Source: Branchipolynoe longqiensis
Taxonomy: Eukaryota > Annelida > Polychaeta > Phyllodocida > Polynoidae
Direction of reading: 5' to 3'
Assembly: GCA_030323885.1 (NCBI GenBank)
Contig: CM059198.1
Location: forward strand, 59,360,917 to 59,424,916
DNA: 64,000 nucleotides
Every line of letters begins with the position of its first letter. Within the stretch, counting starts at the first letter, position 1. Made by a program: the position numbers and the translations under genes. A model generated the notes under the pieces. That model saw nothing but the letters and a program-made list of their open reading frames with translations. It had not been told where the DNA came from and did not search any database. Shown one piece after another: positions 51,812 to 62,892 of the stretch.

Positions 51812-52505
51812 TCAGCCAAATTGGGACAGGAGAGCTGATGGTCCCTGACTAATAAATTTTGTATTCACATAATTGAACACACTGTTTGATTTCCATTGTC
51901 CCAATGTTTTAATGCAGTCCAAAGGCATCCCCACTCTTGCATATTCCTGTGCTGCCCCTCGACAAAGACTATGGGACATCACCATTGGCCACCAAAGTAG
52001 ATCGGCAGCCTTCAGAGCTGTTCTCATGCATTTCATGAAGATTTGGCTGGTCAGCGGGTTCCCGTTCGACAGAATGAATGCTGGGCCGCCCTTATGCACA
52101 TGGAGGAAACGGCAGTACTTTTTCCATGTATGCAGTACTTTTTCCATGTATGCACTGGACAGAATGAAGAATTGGGTACCCGAGGTAGTTCAATGTGGTA
52201 AATGTCCTCTGATCTGCATGTGGTTTTGGTCCTTCTGATCGTCACCGTCAAGTGTGTCATGTATACCTTGATGTCACTCCCGAGCAATCTATGACTGCCA
52301 TCACCCAACATCTTGGTTAGAATAAATTGGACTGTCTTAGCAAACATCTATAGCCTACCAATAAAGCAGCAATCAACACCAGACCATACTTACCCATTTT
52401 TCTGAAAGTTAATACAATTAATTTAATGTGCTTAATCTTTAGTGGATACGCTCTATTAACAGTATTATTTTTTAATTGAAATATTCCACTTTTTAGTACT
52501 GCCAA
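51812..52505 (-). pseudogene. Element E tyrosine recombinase, catalytic Arg changed to Cys
   Basis: Fragments in three frames: 52505-52317 with 'KYGLVLIAALLVGYRCLLRQ' 'SNLF' (box I), 52347-52051 with 'IKVYMTHLTVTIRRTKTTCR', and 52147-51812 with 'HSLCRGAAQEYARVGMP' and 'KTLGQWKSNSVFNYV'. The Arg three residues after His is Cys (TGT; CGT would be Arg). A 20-bp tandem duplication (GCAGTACTTTTTCCATGTAT, 52112-52151) adds a frameshift. Confidence 0.8.
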
Positions 52506-52619
52506 TGCATCACAGTCAAATACATCACATTTTCCCCTTCATGATCTTGCTCCACTCATAAAACTTTGTAATTGCTCCTTCTGTCTTTAATTTATCATTT
52601 AAATACAAAGCATATAACA

Positions 52620-53246
52620 TTACCATTTTAAGTTAGGGCTTTATATGGTTATATATTTTGTATCTAAGTGGTGTATTTCTAGAGATATTTAACTTTTTCT
52701 ATATGAAGATTGCCCATGGCCATTGACAATGCATTGATTAATTGAGTGTGCCGATACGCGTAGTTCAAAACGTCAATGTTATTCAAAGTTAATAGAAATT
52801 CAGAACCCTAACCGTATAAATTTAATATAATCTGTTTGTTTAATATGTTTTCTATATGTGTTCCAAACGGTTTGTATCTAAGTGGTGTATTTTTAGAGAT
52901 ATTTCATTGTTTCTATATGGAGAATGCTCACGGGCATTGCCAATGCATTGATTCATGGAGTTTCCCGATACGCACAGTTCACAACGTCAATTTTATTTAA
53001 AATTAATAGAAAGTCAGAACACTAACCTTATAAATTTAATATAATCTGTTTGTTGAATATATTTTCTATATGAGTTCCAAACGGGTTGTATCTACATGGT
53101 GTGGTTTTAGAGACATTTCACTTGTTCTCTATGAAGATTGCTCATAGCCATTGAGTTTGCAGTGTTACAGTGTGCAGCTAAGGCCCACTAGTTCAGTGGC
53201 GACGCTAACGGCAGGAATTTGAACTAAAAAATCGGATGTCCACCAT
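52620..53246 (+). mobile_element. Satellite-carrying TA-TSD element, left end truncated
   Basis: Right end GTCCACCAT preceded by GAACTAAAAAATCGGAT, matching inversely the left end of 54416-55368. Three satellite units (52640-53165), period about 205 bp. Inverted relative to the second copy. Confidence 0.6.
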
Positions 53247-53269
53247 TGTGCTATATGAACATTGTTATT

Positions 53270-54415
53270 AAAAAACTCGGGGGTGTATAATTTTGAAAAA
53301 TAGTGTGAGCCACTGAATGCGCCACCTCCTAGTATTGATGAATCACATTAATCACCCACTTTTTTCTTTGGAAAGGTCTTAGTAAAACTAGCCCATTACT
53401 CCCTTCTGCAAAACATATGAACCAAGCTATGCCCCTTACTAAACCTTCTGTAACTATTACTTTTCCAGTAAATGGGGTATTTCTCAAAAAAGCTAATAAA
53501 GTAATATTCTATTAAGACAAATTCGTGAATGAACTACACATTTAGAAATGAATTGTAACCTACCTACTAACCATTGCACATTTTGTCTTGTTACCTTGCT
53601 CCCAATTTTTCATTTATTACGCTCCACCAAAATTTCACTAAGCTCATCTTTTGGGATCCTAACTACCATTTCCTCTGAATTAATTTCAGACTCTAACCAA
53701 ATCATCTATTTAGCAGGTGGGGTGCATTTTTTAACTGATAAATCCAGACGTAGTCATAAGCCTTCTGTGCCTTCTCTAATGTGCTTTCTACTCCTACAAA
53801 ATCGTCTACATAACATAATGCGAAAAAAAACTTTTTTGTCATTAAATGCACTACAGCCTACATTGTTCTGGCACAAGCCATACTGGACATCGTACATCCA
53901 AGTGGTGGTGCTGTGTCAAAATAATATTTCCCCTCCACTTTAATTCTAAATAAAGGCACACTAAGAGGGCAGGTTGTTAATTGCCTGTACGCTCTTGACC
54001 GGTCTATCGACCACATACAACAATATTTTCCTAATTTTGTAACTTCTTTAGCTAATGACATTATTGTTGGTAAGTTATGTCTATACCTTTTCCCTTGATA
54101 AAAACCTTTAACTATCCCTGCATTAACCCCTTTCCCTTTAGGATAACTAAGATCTACTATAAGTCTACGTTCATCAGTATTTTTCTTTGGGCAGGTCATA
54201 ATAGGCCTAATTTGTGCCCAAGGGATAAAAGGTGGCTGATTATATGGTCCAAATATTGCCCCTATGGTCCAATTCTGTGGTCACATATTTGTTTATCCAA
54301 AATATATCTTTCTCATCAGATGAATGATTATTTTCAGTAGATACAGGTTCAAAATCCCCAGTATAGTTAGCAGGCCATCCGAATTCTAAAATTTTACCAA
54401 GTCTTTATCCTCATA
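53270..54415 (-). pseudogene. Element E reverse transcriptase remnant
   Basis: Minus strand: 'LEFGWPANYTGDFEPVS', 'NTDERRLIVDLSYPKGKGVN', 'WSIDRSRAYRQLTTCPLS', 'DTAPPLGCTMSSMACART', then the catalytic 'YVDDFVGVEST' near 53810. Frames break several times, and the thumb and RNase H are barely traceable. Very close in order and sequence to element D's RT. Confidence 0.75.
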
Positions 54416-55368
54416 ATGGGGGACCTCCGACTTTTTAGTTCAAATTCCTCCCGTTCGCGTGGCCACGTAATGAGTGGGCCTAAACTGCACACTGTGACAC
54501 TGCAAACTCAATGACTATGAGCAATCTTCATAGATAAAAAGTGAAATATCTTTAAAACCACACGACCTAGAGACAAACCGCTTAGTACACATATAGAACA
54601 CATATCCAACGAATAGATTATATTAATTTTATAAGGTTAGGGTTCTGATTATCTATTAATTTTGAATAAAATAGGCATTTTGCACTGCGCGTACCGGCAA
54701 ACTCAATGCATTGTCAATGGCCGTGAGCAATCTTAAATTATATTCATACAGAAGAAGTGAAATATCTCTAAAACCACACCACCTAGAGACAAACCGCTTG
54801 GGACACATATAGAAAACATATTCAACGAATAGATTATATTACATTTATAAGGTTATGGTTCTGCATTTCTATTAATTTTGAATAAAATAGACGTTTTGCA
54901 CTGCACGTACCGGCAAACTCAATGCATTGTGAATGGCAATATCTCTAAAACCACACCACATAGAAACAAACTGTTTGGTACACACATAGAAAACATATTC
55001 AAGGAATAGATTATATTAAATTTATAAGGTTAAGGTTTTGCATTTCTATTAATTTTGAATCAAATAAACATTTTGCACTGCACGTATCGGCAAACTCAAT
55101 GCATTGTCAATGGCAGTGAACAATCTTCATACAGAAGAAGTGAAATATCTCTAAAACCACACCACCTAGAGACAAACCGCTTGGTACCCATATAGAAAAC
55201 ATATTCAACGAATAGATTATATTAAATGTATAAGGTTAAGGTTCTGCATTTCTATTAATTTTTAATAAAATAAACGTTTTGCACTGCATTGTCAATGGGC
55301 GTTTAGACCCACTAGTACCGACGTGCCACCAAGTGTCGGAAAAATTAACTACGCCAAATGTCCCCCAT
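54416..55368 (-). mobile_element. Satellite-carrying TA-TSD element
   Basis: Imperfect TIRs ATGGGGGAC... with TA on each side. The uninterrupted element E sequence around CCTCA-TA-ACAAAATTTT stays colinear with element D's RT, which supports the ends. Four satellite units (54500-55300) lie in minus orientation. TA duplication suggests Tc1/mariner-like mobilisation; inferred. Confidence 0.65.
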
Positions 55369-55374
55369 TAACAA

Positions 55375-55470
55375 AATTTTCTTTTTCCATTTTTTTATAT
55401 TTAACCCTGAGGGAACTGGGATTTTTGCTTTCAACTAATTAGGCAGCCCAGTAGTACGTACTGTATTATA
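55375..55470 (-). pseudogene. Element E RT N-terminal piece
   Basis: 'IPVPSGLNIKKWKKKI' matches the start of element D's RT ('RVPSGLNMAAWKRML') and continues across the inserted element at 54415. Confidence 0.7.
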
Positions 55471-55526
55471 CATTTGTAAATAAGTAGTGTCCATGTTACA
55501 ACCATTTTTAATAATTGGCCATATAT

Positions 55527-56627
55527 TTAATAATTTACTTCTATACTGTACTGGTTCCAAATCGTACAGGGCCTACCATCTGTCTCTTTATTAAAATCTA
55601 ATTTCCTGTAGTCCTTACTACTCTTCACCCCAACTTTCGACAGCCTTTGCCCGAAACCACACACATCCCTACGCACTTCATTTCTTTTATGCTTGTTCTC
55701 CCACCCGTCTGGCAGTCTTTTATCAGCTATCATGTTGAATATTCTTTCTGAATAGTTTAAGCATGTTTGTGCCATGTCCAAAATTGTTTCGACGTGCTCA
55801 TCGATTTTCTCTACCCAACTATCCGGCACATCCCCCCCTCTTCCATAAGCATATTCAGCGCTTTACGGAGCGACCCAACCAGCCACGGTGCGACCCAACC
55901 AGCCACGGTTGAACTCATTTGAGCCCATTTAAACTTGTTTCCAGTACAAAGGCTAGGGGACCAGGTTGGAAACTGAGTGATAATAGATGAAAACTCCTGT
56001 CCCTCTGCCTGAGCAAATGAATGCCAGGGGACCAGGCTAGACCTCCACAGAGCTAGCAGTGTAGTCAAATATTATTTGACTAGTTTATTGTTCAGACATT
56101 ATCACATATTTATGTATCTTTTGCACAGATTAAATTGTTTGAAGTATATTTGAAATTGATCTACATTGATTTCTGTCTAAATCACACAATATCACTACTT
56201 ACTGAATGGGAAACTCATCCTGCAAGGGTATGCTCGTTATGACCCAGTGGTCAGCCGTTTTTCATCCTTTTGTCGCTGTGGACCCTTCTCCCCTCTTCAT
56301 CATTCGCCTAATGGCTGCCAAATATTCGAACCACTTAGAATCCCCCAATGGTACCTTACCCTAACCCTTCTTTTCGTCTCTAATCACATACTTATGTGGG
56401 ATTAATTTAACTTTACCTGACAACCTAGCTTTCTTCCCAGCTATACGTATTAAGTCTTTGATCATCCCATCGTCCGATTCTGATCCGTCTTCAAAAGCTT
56501 CGATCTCTACCTGTCGCTTGGTTGCACTCCTCTTACTGCCATGGGCCGGTTCGGCGGAAGTGTCAACCCACGATATGGTACTTTCACTATGCTCAGAAAT
56601 CGACTCTTTTCCTACTTTATAGTGTCT
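55527..56627 (-). pseudogene. Element E gag-like remnant
   Basis: N-terminal part (56627-56300): 'VEIEAFEDGSESDDGMIKDL', 'IRIAGKKARLSGKVKLIPHK' 'YVIRDEKKG', 'GDSKWFEYLAAIRRM'. C-terminal part (55829-55527): 'DSWVEKIDEHVETILDMAQT' 'CLNYSERIFNMIAD'. Acidic then basic, as in gag of DIRS-like elements. Several stops. A 20-bp tandem repeat GGAGCGACCCAACCAGCCAC-like occurs near 55867-55907. Confidence 0.5.
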
Positions 56628-56696
56628 TTGAATTACAGAATTACAGGTCCAATGAATAATTCCTTTTTATCCGAATTCACCTAAACTCGGCATGTG

Positions 56697-56815
56697 TAAA
56701 ATTGGGGCAGCACTATAAAGTAACTATGAGTGTGCACTGTCACTAGTCGGTACCCGTCTTGATAGGACCCTAGATGTTGTGAGGATGTAAAACTCCAACA
56801 ACCAATCAAGCAGTT
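56697..56815 (+). mobile_element. SINE S1 3' end
   Basis: GGGGCAGCACTATAAAGTAA to AAAACTCCAACAACCAATC; cuts off the A1 repeat of element E. Confidence 0.75.
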
Positions 56816-56961
56816 GTATGTTTGTTTTTGATTTTGGTATAGATTGAGAAACCCCACTGTGATATTCATCACATTGGTTATTTTTTCAAATCAGTATATT
56901 GCATAGTATATATCCTGATTTACATATAATTTCCCGCCCCCTCTAAATTACACACAAAAGA

Positions 56962-57132
56962 CGCCATCAGCCGAATGAGTTGAGTATCCGCCTCCCATTC
57001 TGGTAGGTCATGGATTACGAACCTCCTGGGTGCGAAGCCTGGCCGAGTCAAACCAATGACTTAAAAATGCTATGCTTGTCACCACCTATCCTGGCACTCG
57101 GAATTTCTAGGATAGGGTAAGGAGCAGTGAAA
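56962..57132 (+). mobile_element. SINE S1 5' half
   Basis: GCCATCAGCC GAATGAGTTG head with long-type arm; ends GGATAGGGTAAGGAGCAGTG. Confidence 0.75.
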
Positions 57133-57486
57133 TGAGGAAGATCAATTGTGCACGATTGAAATTTGCCCTGCTTAATCAACTAACGACCCCCCCCCAACCC
57201 CCCAAAATAAAATTGGGAGACCACTATTTCTGCATGATTAAATGCTTACCACAAAAAAAGGGGAAAAGAAAGAAAGAAAAACAAAAAAAGAGAGACAAAA
57301 GACAACACATGGATATATACAATGCCGCATGGGAGGAGAGTGGAGGGCATCGGTCATGGGTGGGCCAAAAGCCCTGTCATGATGGCAGTAGGAGCCAGTT
57401 AGCCACCAGAACCGGATGAGAGGGAGAGGAAAAGAGAGGAGGTGGGAGTGGTTTGAAGTTGCGCTAAATCAGTTCGTCACTAGCAG
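57133..57486. other. No gene seen
   Basis: C-run at 57188, A/G-rich stretch 57250-57300, then purine-rich DNA up to the possible acceptor at 57486. Confidence 0.4.
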
Positions 57487-57601
57487 CCTGAGACCATTGA
57501 GCTTGTTCCGGGCTTTAAGTGTTCGGTCACAACAGGACACCAGGCCTCCGGTCTCACCGTCTGAATCGTCTGTGCAAAGCAAGGATGGCAGTAATAAGCA
57601 G
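57487..57601 (+). CDS. Possible host exon, Ser-rich
   Basis: Acceptor TTCGTCACTAGCAG and donor AAGCAG|GTAGGG bound a 115-bp open stretch: 'LRPLSLFRALSVRSQQDTRP' 'PVSPSESSVQSKDGSNKQ'. Low-complexity Ser/Gln-rich, perhaps a disordered or phosphorylated region. No partner exon or family recognised. Confidence 0.25.
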
Positions 57602-57649
57602 GTAGGGGAAACCTCAGCCTTTCAGTGCCATTTAGTTTGATGAATTAGC

Positions 57650-57659
57650 TTCTTTTTTT

Positions 57660-57699
<40 letters not shown>

Positions 57700-57705
57700 T
57701 TTTCT
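57650..57705. repeat. (CTTT)n microsatellite
   Basis: About twelve CTTT units between T-rich stretches. Confidence 0.95.
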
Positions 57706-57744
57706 TTTTGTTTTTTGGTCCATTAGTTGTTTAAGCAGGGGAAA

Positions 57745-58012
57745 TTTCAGTCATAGACGACTGGTCTTCCTCATTCCACTGCTGGTCGATAGAAAGCCCG
57801 AGCCTACACTTTTACCGACCCAAGGGATTTTTAACCTCCCACACCACATAGACATGGTATGAGAGCAACTGGCCTTTGATGATGCTGTAAGTTAGACACA
57901 AATTGGCAGAGCTGGGGGCACAGGGAATCAAACCGCCGACCCTCAGATTAGGAGTCTGACCGACCTAGAAAAAAGTCAGACACTCTAACCACTCCGCCAC
58001 AGAGAACGCCAA
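57745..58012 (-). mobile_element. SINE S2 copy (full length)
   Basis: Minus strand; GTCGATAGAAAGCCCGAGCC, TTTTTAACCTCCCACACCAC, head end TCTAACCACTCCGCCACAG. Confidence 0.8.
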
Positions 58013-58039
58013 ACTGCTTTAAACTGATTAGGTTTTCTT

Positions 58040-58210
58040 TTATAACCACCTCCACTGATCGACCACTCCCCTATATCGATCGCTTCATTTGGGTGCCAAA
58101 CGCTGGCCCATGTAATATCATTGCAACTATTAAAAAACCCTCCCTAAACCGACCACCTCTCTAAATGGACCATTTAAAGTCGGTCTCATGGTCGGTCGAT
58201 TTAGAGGGGT
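58040..58210. repeat. Possible pogo-like MITE remnant
   Basis: CCGACCACCTCTCTAAATGG and the inverse-looking GGTCGGTCGATTTAGAGGGG form a small imperfect palindrome (58135-58205). From 58210 to 58530 nothing else is recognised. Confidence 0.4.
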
Positions 58211-58530
58211 TTTAATGTATATTGTATAATCTATTATGCTCATATAAACGGATGGGGGAATTTATTATTGCTGATTGTGTGAATATATGGAAATTAATGT
58301 ATTGAATCTATCAGCTGAAACCAATTTAATTGGTGCCTAATTTTATCCGCAGCGCCACCAACAGGCCTCAGGGGGTACACTGAATGGAGGTTCAGTCAGT
58401 AACTGAGAAGAATTTGAGCTTTAAATGTCCTAAGGTAGTGGTTTCTGCTCGGCTAGGACGAACATTTAATCGTTCCAACCGAACCCTGGTCCTCTTCTTG
58501 TTTCTTGTGTGGCCAAAGCTTATATGTATA

Positions 58531-58990
58531 CAGTATAACCCCATTAAACCAAACTTGAAGGGACCCTATACATTTGTTTGGATTAACCAATCATTGGTTT
58601 AACCGAGCTTTGGCTTTGACTTTGACTTGGCTTTGGCAAAAATGTGGGTGCATTATGAATGTAATATACAATGTATGTGGACACTTTGATTATAGTTTTT
58701 TTTGTATATATGGCATAACCCCGTTAAACCAAGCTTGGTTAACCCAAATTATTGGTTAATCCAAACTTTTTTCGGCGGGCCAGCAAAATACTACCATTTA
58801 TCATATAAAAAAGTTGATGGGCTCTCAGATGACCTTATACCCAGATGAAAGTTTGGTTTAACCATACTGGAAGTACCCTGGGTCCGAAAATTTTGTTTGG
58901 ATTAACCGATAGTTTGGATTACCTGACTTTGGTTTAACAAACTTTTTTTTAATGATAAATGGTGGTATTTTGCCGGCCGCCGAAAAAAGT
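58531..58990 (+). mobile_element. pogo/Tigger-like foldback MITE
   Basis: Left end CAGTATAACCCCATTAAACC; related AACCCCGTTAAACCAAGC at 58715. Inner inverted arms at 58766-58806 and 58952-58989 (TTTTTTCGGCGGGCCAGCAA / inverse). No gene. Right end not resolved. Confidence 0.55.
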
Positions 58991-60905
58991 TCCTGCAAAG
59001 TTGTAGAGTTCAAATTAATGTGGTTATGTCAATAACCCAGCTTCTGGACACTTTTTCTATCAGACGCAGCCAAGCTATAATATTACTGGATGCTCGGCCG
59101 CATGAACACCAGATAATACCATAAAACTCGTCCCCTTCATATCACCTGTGATGCTGTTATTCAAATACTGACTATCAACTTATTAACCAATACTAAGGAA
59201 AAAAGGAAGACAAGTCACAAAGATAGACAGTGGGGATGTTGTGCTTTATTGGCATCAACTCCTGCTCACCTATCAGTGACCTATCACCCTAACCCCTCAC
59301 CTTCTAGCCACACAAGATATCATTACCTCTTTAGTCTGTATAGAGAAAGCAGTGCCTACAGCCCATGGGACAGGAGTCTTATGGCTGTGTACACACTCAA
59401 TTGGAATAGATGAATTTTGATAGCATCATACAGAGTATCTGGGGTCCTGCTCTGGAGTAGGTCTGTCTCACTCAAGAGCCAGGAGTAGAGTGATCCCTAC
59501 CCCATGTGTCTGGAGAACTTTCTTGAATAAATAATTAGAATGAGACTTGTGTGGTCATAATAGGCCAAAGGGGGTCAGGTGACCAGACCTCCCACAGCCA
59601 GCCAATCAGACACCCCCCTACAGACTGGTCAGTGCAATGCCCTAATATGGGGAGTTGCTACCCAAACCCAGCCTGCAGGGTGTGGCCCTAAGGAATGTGG
59701 TATGGCTGGTGTGCTTGGCCCTAGGTCTGGTAGGAACAGGTAGTTGCAGACAGTTACAAATATATATATATATATGTATATACCAAAAATGTCCTTTTTC
59801 TCCAATTGCATTCTTTATGAAGACATAGAGGAACATTTCAACAACCTCGAACTGCTTCTTATATAAGAACATCTCTTAATTAACTTTAGGCATCATGTAT
59901 GAACATATATCTCACATAGCTTATATCATGTCATCATGAGAGTGGGGGCACCATTGCTTTTAGATTACATAACCTTCTCCCCACTCCGTCGCCCAAGAAT
60001 AATAATGCTCTCTGCCAATATATAATTCCTTACTGAAAATCCATATATTTTTACAAAGCGGTGGGCTGGGTGGTGTAATGTAATCTGCTACTCCACCAGA
60101 CAGGGAGCAAAAGAAGACAGCAGAATAGTTAGATGAGAAGGGAGTGCATTGAGCACTGCCCCAGTCAGTTGTATGACCTACACATTGACATTTTATTAAC
60201 CGTTGCTGACAAGTAGACACATTTGCAATCCCAAAGTTGGTAGTCTAAATAGTGGCTCTTAGATATATATTGGGTATTATCCCGATTTAGATAATTCCCG
60301 CCTTCGTCCTAAAATAATACTCGCATAATTAATTATACAACACATTGGTGATGTTGGCCTGGCTAACATGATTAATTCGCTAACGAGACGCCAGGTGGAT
60401 CCTGGATCGAGACGCTGTTGCGCAAGTCACTCGATGACTGGAGCCCGAGACAGCAACACGCGAGAATTTCTTCCCACCCACTCTCCCTGTAGGGTTGAGC
60501 GCTGGCGGGAGTGCGCAGTGTAGATGTGAACCATTGACCTAGTGTGTATCTTATGTTTCAGATCAACCATTACTTGAACTTTGATGACTAATACTCTGAT
60601 ATATAGACTGCTTATACTGATATTAAGAGGCCCTGGCACCGACTCGCTATGCTACTAGACCGCGAATGATCTGTGCTCTGGCTTCCTCGGCACTGCTGCT
60701 CATTGTACGTGAGCCCTGAACTGTAACTAGCATTAAGAAGGCCATGCCGCCGCATATATCTATCCGCGAAGAGCGCTTCCTTGAAGCATGATTTTAACTT
60801 GTACAGATGAGTTTTGATTAAATCTGTCCAAAGTATACTATGTCGTTGTCTTGGTGTCTCGTTGGCGAATTATTTAGCAGCCCGCTGTGGTGAAGGCAAA
60901 TGTTA
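58991..60905. other. No gene seen
   Basis: Nearly 2 kb with no recognisable repeat ends apart from a (TA)n run at 59758-59778. Open frames are short and lack splice context. CpG-containing DNA at 60390-60520 is the only composition change. Confidence 0.4.
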
Positions 60906-61468
60906 TGGCGCAGTCACACTACGACGCTTCTCGCCGGCGACACGACAACGTGTAGTGATTTTGGGCGATAATAAGTGAAACGTCTGGAAGCGCTGGTGGC
61001 GCGTTATGAGCGCGTCGGTACACGTCGGTACACTATCCTTGACGTTGATGGTCGGCGGACAACGTCGGCGCGCGTTGCCGGTCACCCAAGGTTTTAAGCA
61101 TGTCAAAAAAAAACAACGACCGGCAGCGCGCGCAAATATATGGGTAAGGACGTTAGGCACGCGTCGCGATGCGTTGGACGCAGTCGGAATAATGTTATGG
61201 GAACGCTAGGAAGATGGCGCGCGCGCGGGAGGGTCGTTGCTCACACGTTGTGGCAAACTGGGGCGTTTTTGTTTTACGCCCTAGCAACATTTAAGGTTAG
61301 ATGAAGACGTCGCGCCAAACTTTTTTTTTTTTTCCCCAACGCGTCGACACACGTTGGCCGCGCGCGCATAATGCGCTGCGCTGACGCCGATCTTTTTCCC
61401 CAAACCGCCGAAAAGTTGGACGTTTCTCGACGGGTCGCCGGGAGAAGCGTCGTAGTGTGACTTCACCA
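60906..61468 (+). mobile_element. MITE H, copy 3
   Basis: TIR TGGCGCAGTCACACTACGAC / TGGTGAAGTCACACTACGAC; TTA at 60903-60905 and 61469-61471. 563 bp. The S1 tail piece is at 61267-61300 (TTTTGTTTTACGCCCTAGCA). Best-preserved termini of the three copies. Confidence 0.88.
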
Positions 61469-61624
61469 TTAGTCTTCTTTTATGGAACAAATGAATTGTA
61501 CACTATGCTCTCAGAAAGATACATATACATACACATAGATATACATATATGCACACACATGGAGAGAAAGATATCTATATCTATTTTCGGACAAAATTAC
61601 AATATGAGACGAAATGATTCATAA

Positions 61625-61785
61625 TATCTAATATCTCCAAAGTCAGCCATTTATAAAAGATATCTAAAAGAAGATGGTTGAAAGTAATGTAAGGTAGACT
61701 ATAACGACTAATGTAATACATGTATCAGATTTTAAGGAAGTCGGAGAAACTCCAAAGCCTAGGGCTATGCAAGCTTAAATAACTA
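61625..61785 (+). repeat. Dispersed repeat R4, copy 3
   Basis: ATCTCCAAAGTCAGCCATTT and GGTAGACTATAACGACTAAT; otherwise 61472-61807 holds nothing recognised. Confidence 0.5.
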
Positions 61786-61807
61786 TCCACTTGTGTGTGT
61801 GTGTGGA

Positions 61808-62140
61808 TATGAGGCTTACGTTAGAGCGCCCGTCCCCCGTGCTGGTAGATCGTGGGGTCGTGGGTTCGAACCCTGGTCGAGTCAAATCAATGACTTAAAA
61901 ATTGATACTTGTCGCTTCCTAGCCAGGTGCTCGGTATTAATAGGATAGGGCAAGGACTGGTTGGCTCAGTGTCAGGATAATGTGACTGAGTGGGATATCA
62001 GGTCATGGTGCCGGTGGCCTGGTTTCCCAGTGGGACAGCACTATAAAGGCGCCATGAGTGCGCACTGTCACAAGTCGGTACCCGTCCTGATATGACCTTA
62101 GATGTTGCTAGGACGTAAAATAACAAACAAACAAACAGAA
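61808..62140 (+). mobile_element. SINE S1 copy (full length, low divergence)
   Basis: B box GGGTTCGAACCC intact in its tRNA-like arm, full body, tail GGACGTAAAATAACAAACAA. One of the best copies for building a consensus. Confidence 0.88.
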
Positions 62141-62341
62141 TGAGGCTTACCTAAGTATTCAACACATCCGGGCGGTTGACACACAACTCCCCCCCCCCCC
62201 CTCCCTCCCGGTTCCTGATTCTAGTGAAAACAAAGTTGTCTACCCAAATCCGGGTACCAGCACAGTGTGCAACTTAACAACAACACACCTCGATCTAGAC
62301 CACCACCCCTAAACGCCACAAACAACATGGTGGTAAATCAA

Positions 62342-62575
62342 AGGAAAGGGAAAGCTTCTTTTATTTAACGACCACTGTGTATAACTTACAGTGTCATCAA
62401 AGGCCAGTTGCTCTCACACCATGTCTATGTGGTGCGGGAGGTTAAAAATCCCTTGGGTCGGTAAAAGTGTAGGCTAGGGCTTTCTATCGACAAACTGTCT
62501 AATGGTGAAAACAAGACTATTCAGACTTATCCATAACAGGCAGTACAAATCTTCTTCCAGAAAAACGACGCCTCT
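62342..62575 (+). mobile_element. SINE S2 copy with different 5' end
   Basis: The body is typical S2, but the 5' end reads GGGAAAGCTTCTTTTATTTA ACGACC rather than the tRNA-like head. Confidence 0.75.
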
Positions 62576-62892
62576 AGAGCGCATTGATTTTTGCGCTATC
62601 ACCTAACCCTTCTATCCATCTATCTAAGTTTTTGCCCTAGGCTAAATAAGTCAATTAGTAGATAAGTCAACCAAATTTGTAATACGCAACTATGTTGCAC
62701 ATATTGTGTGCTTACGAAAGTCGGATTGCTGCTAGCCAGACGTATTTTGAACAGTCTAAAATAGGAGAAAAAAACCCCTTTAAATCAGGGGCGGGCGATT
62801 TTTCAGGTACGAGCGGGGATGTTCAACAATTTTAATTTTCATTATTTGGCCTAACATTGAAAAAACCCCATCTTTTTGTTCGTTCTTATCAG

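Larger units (their letters stand above)
51091..56700 (-). mobile_element. YR element E: decayed, twice interrupted
   Basis: A ~75-bp direct repeat (TATCCGAATTCAC.TAAA.TCGGCATGTG) at 51091-51168 and 56628-56700 brackets gag (about 56627-55375), RT (55470-55375 and 54415-53270) and YR (52505-51812) remnants, all minus strand; these are taken as A2 and A1. Two TIR elements with satellite cores (52620-53246 and 54416-55368) break it into three. RT and YR match element D, not A-C. B1/B2 could not be picked out. Confidence 0.65.

Noticed and set aside
61850..61880. Functional tRNA with B box GGGTTCGAACCC
   Set aside because: It is the head of an S1 SINE; the body and tail follow directly.
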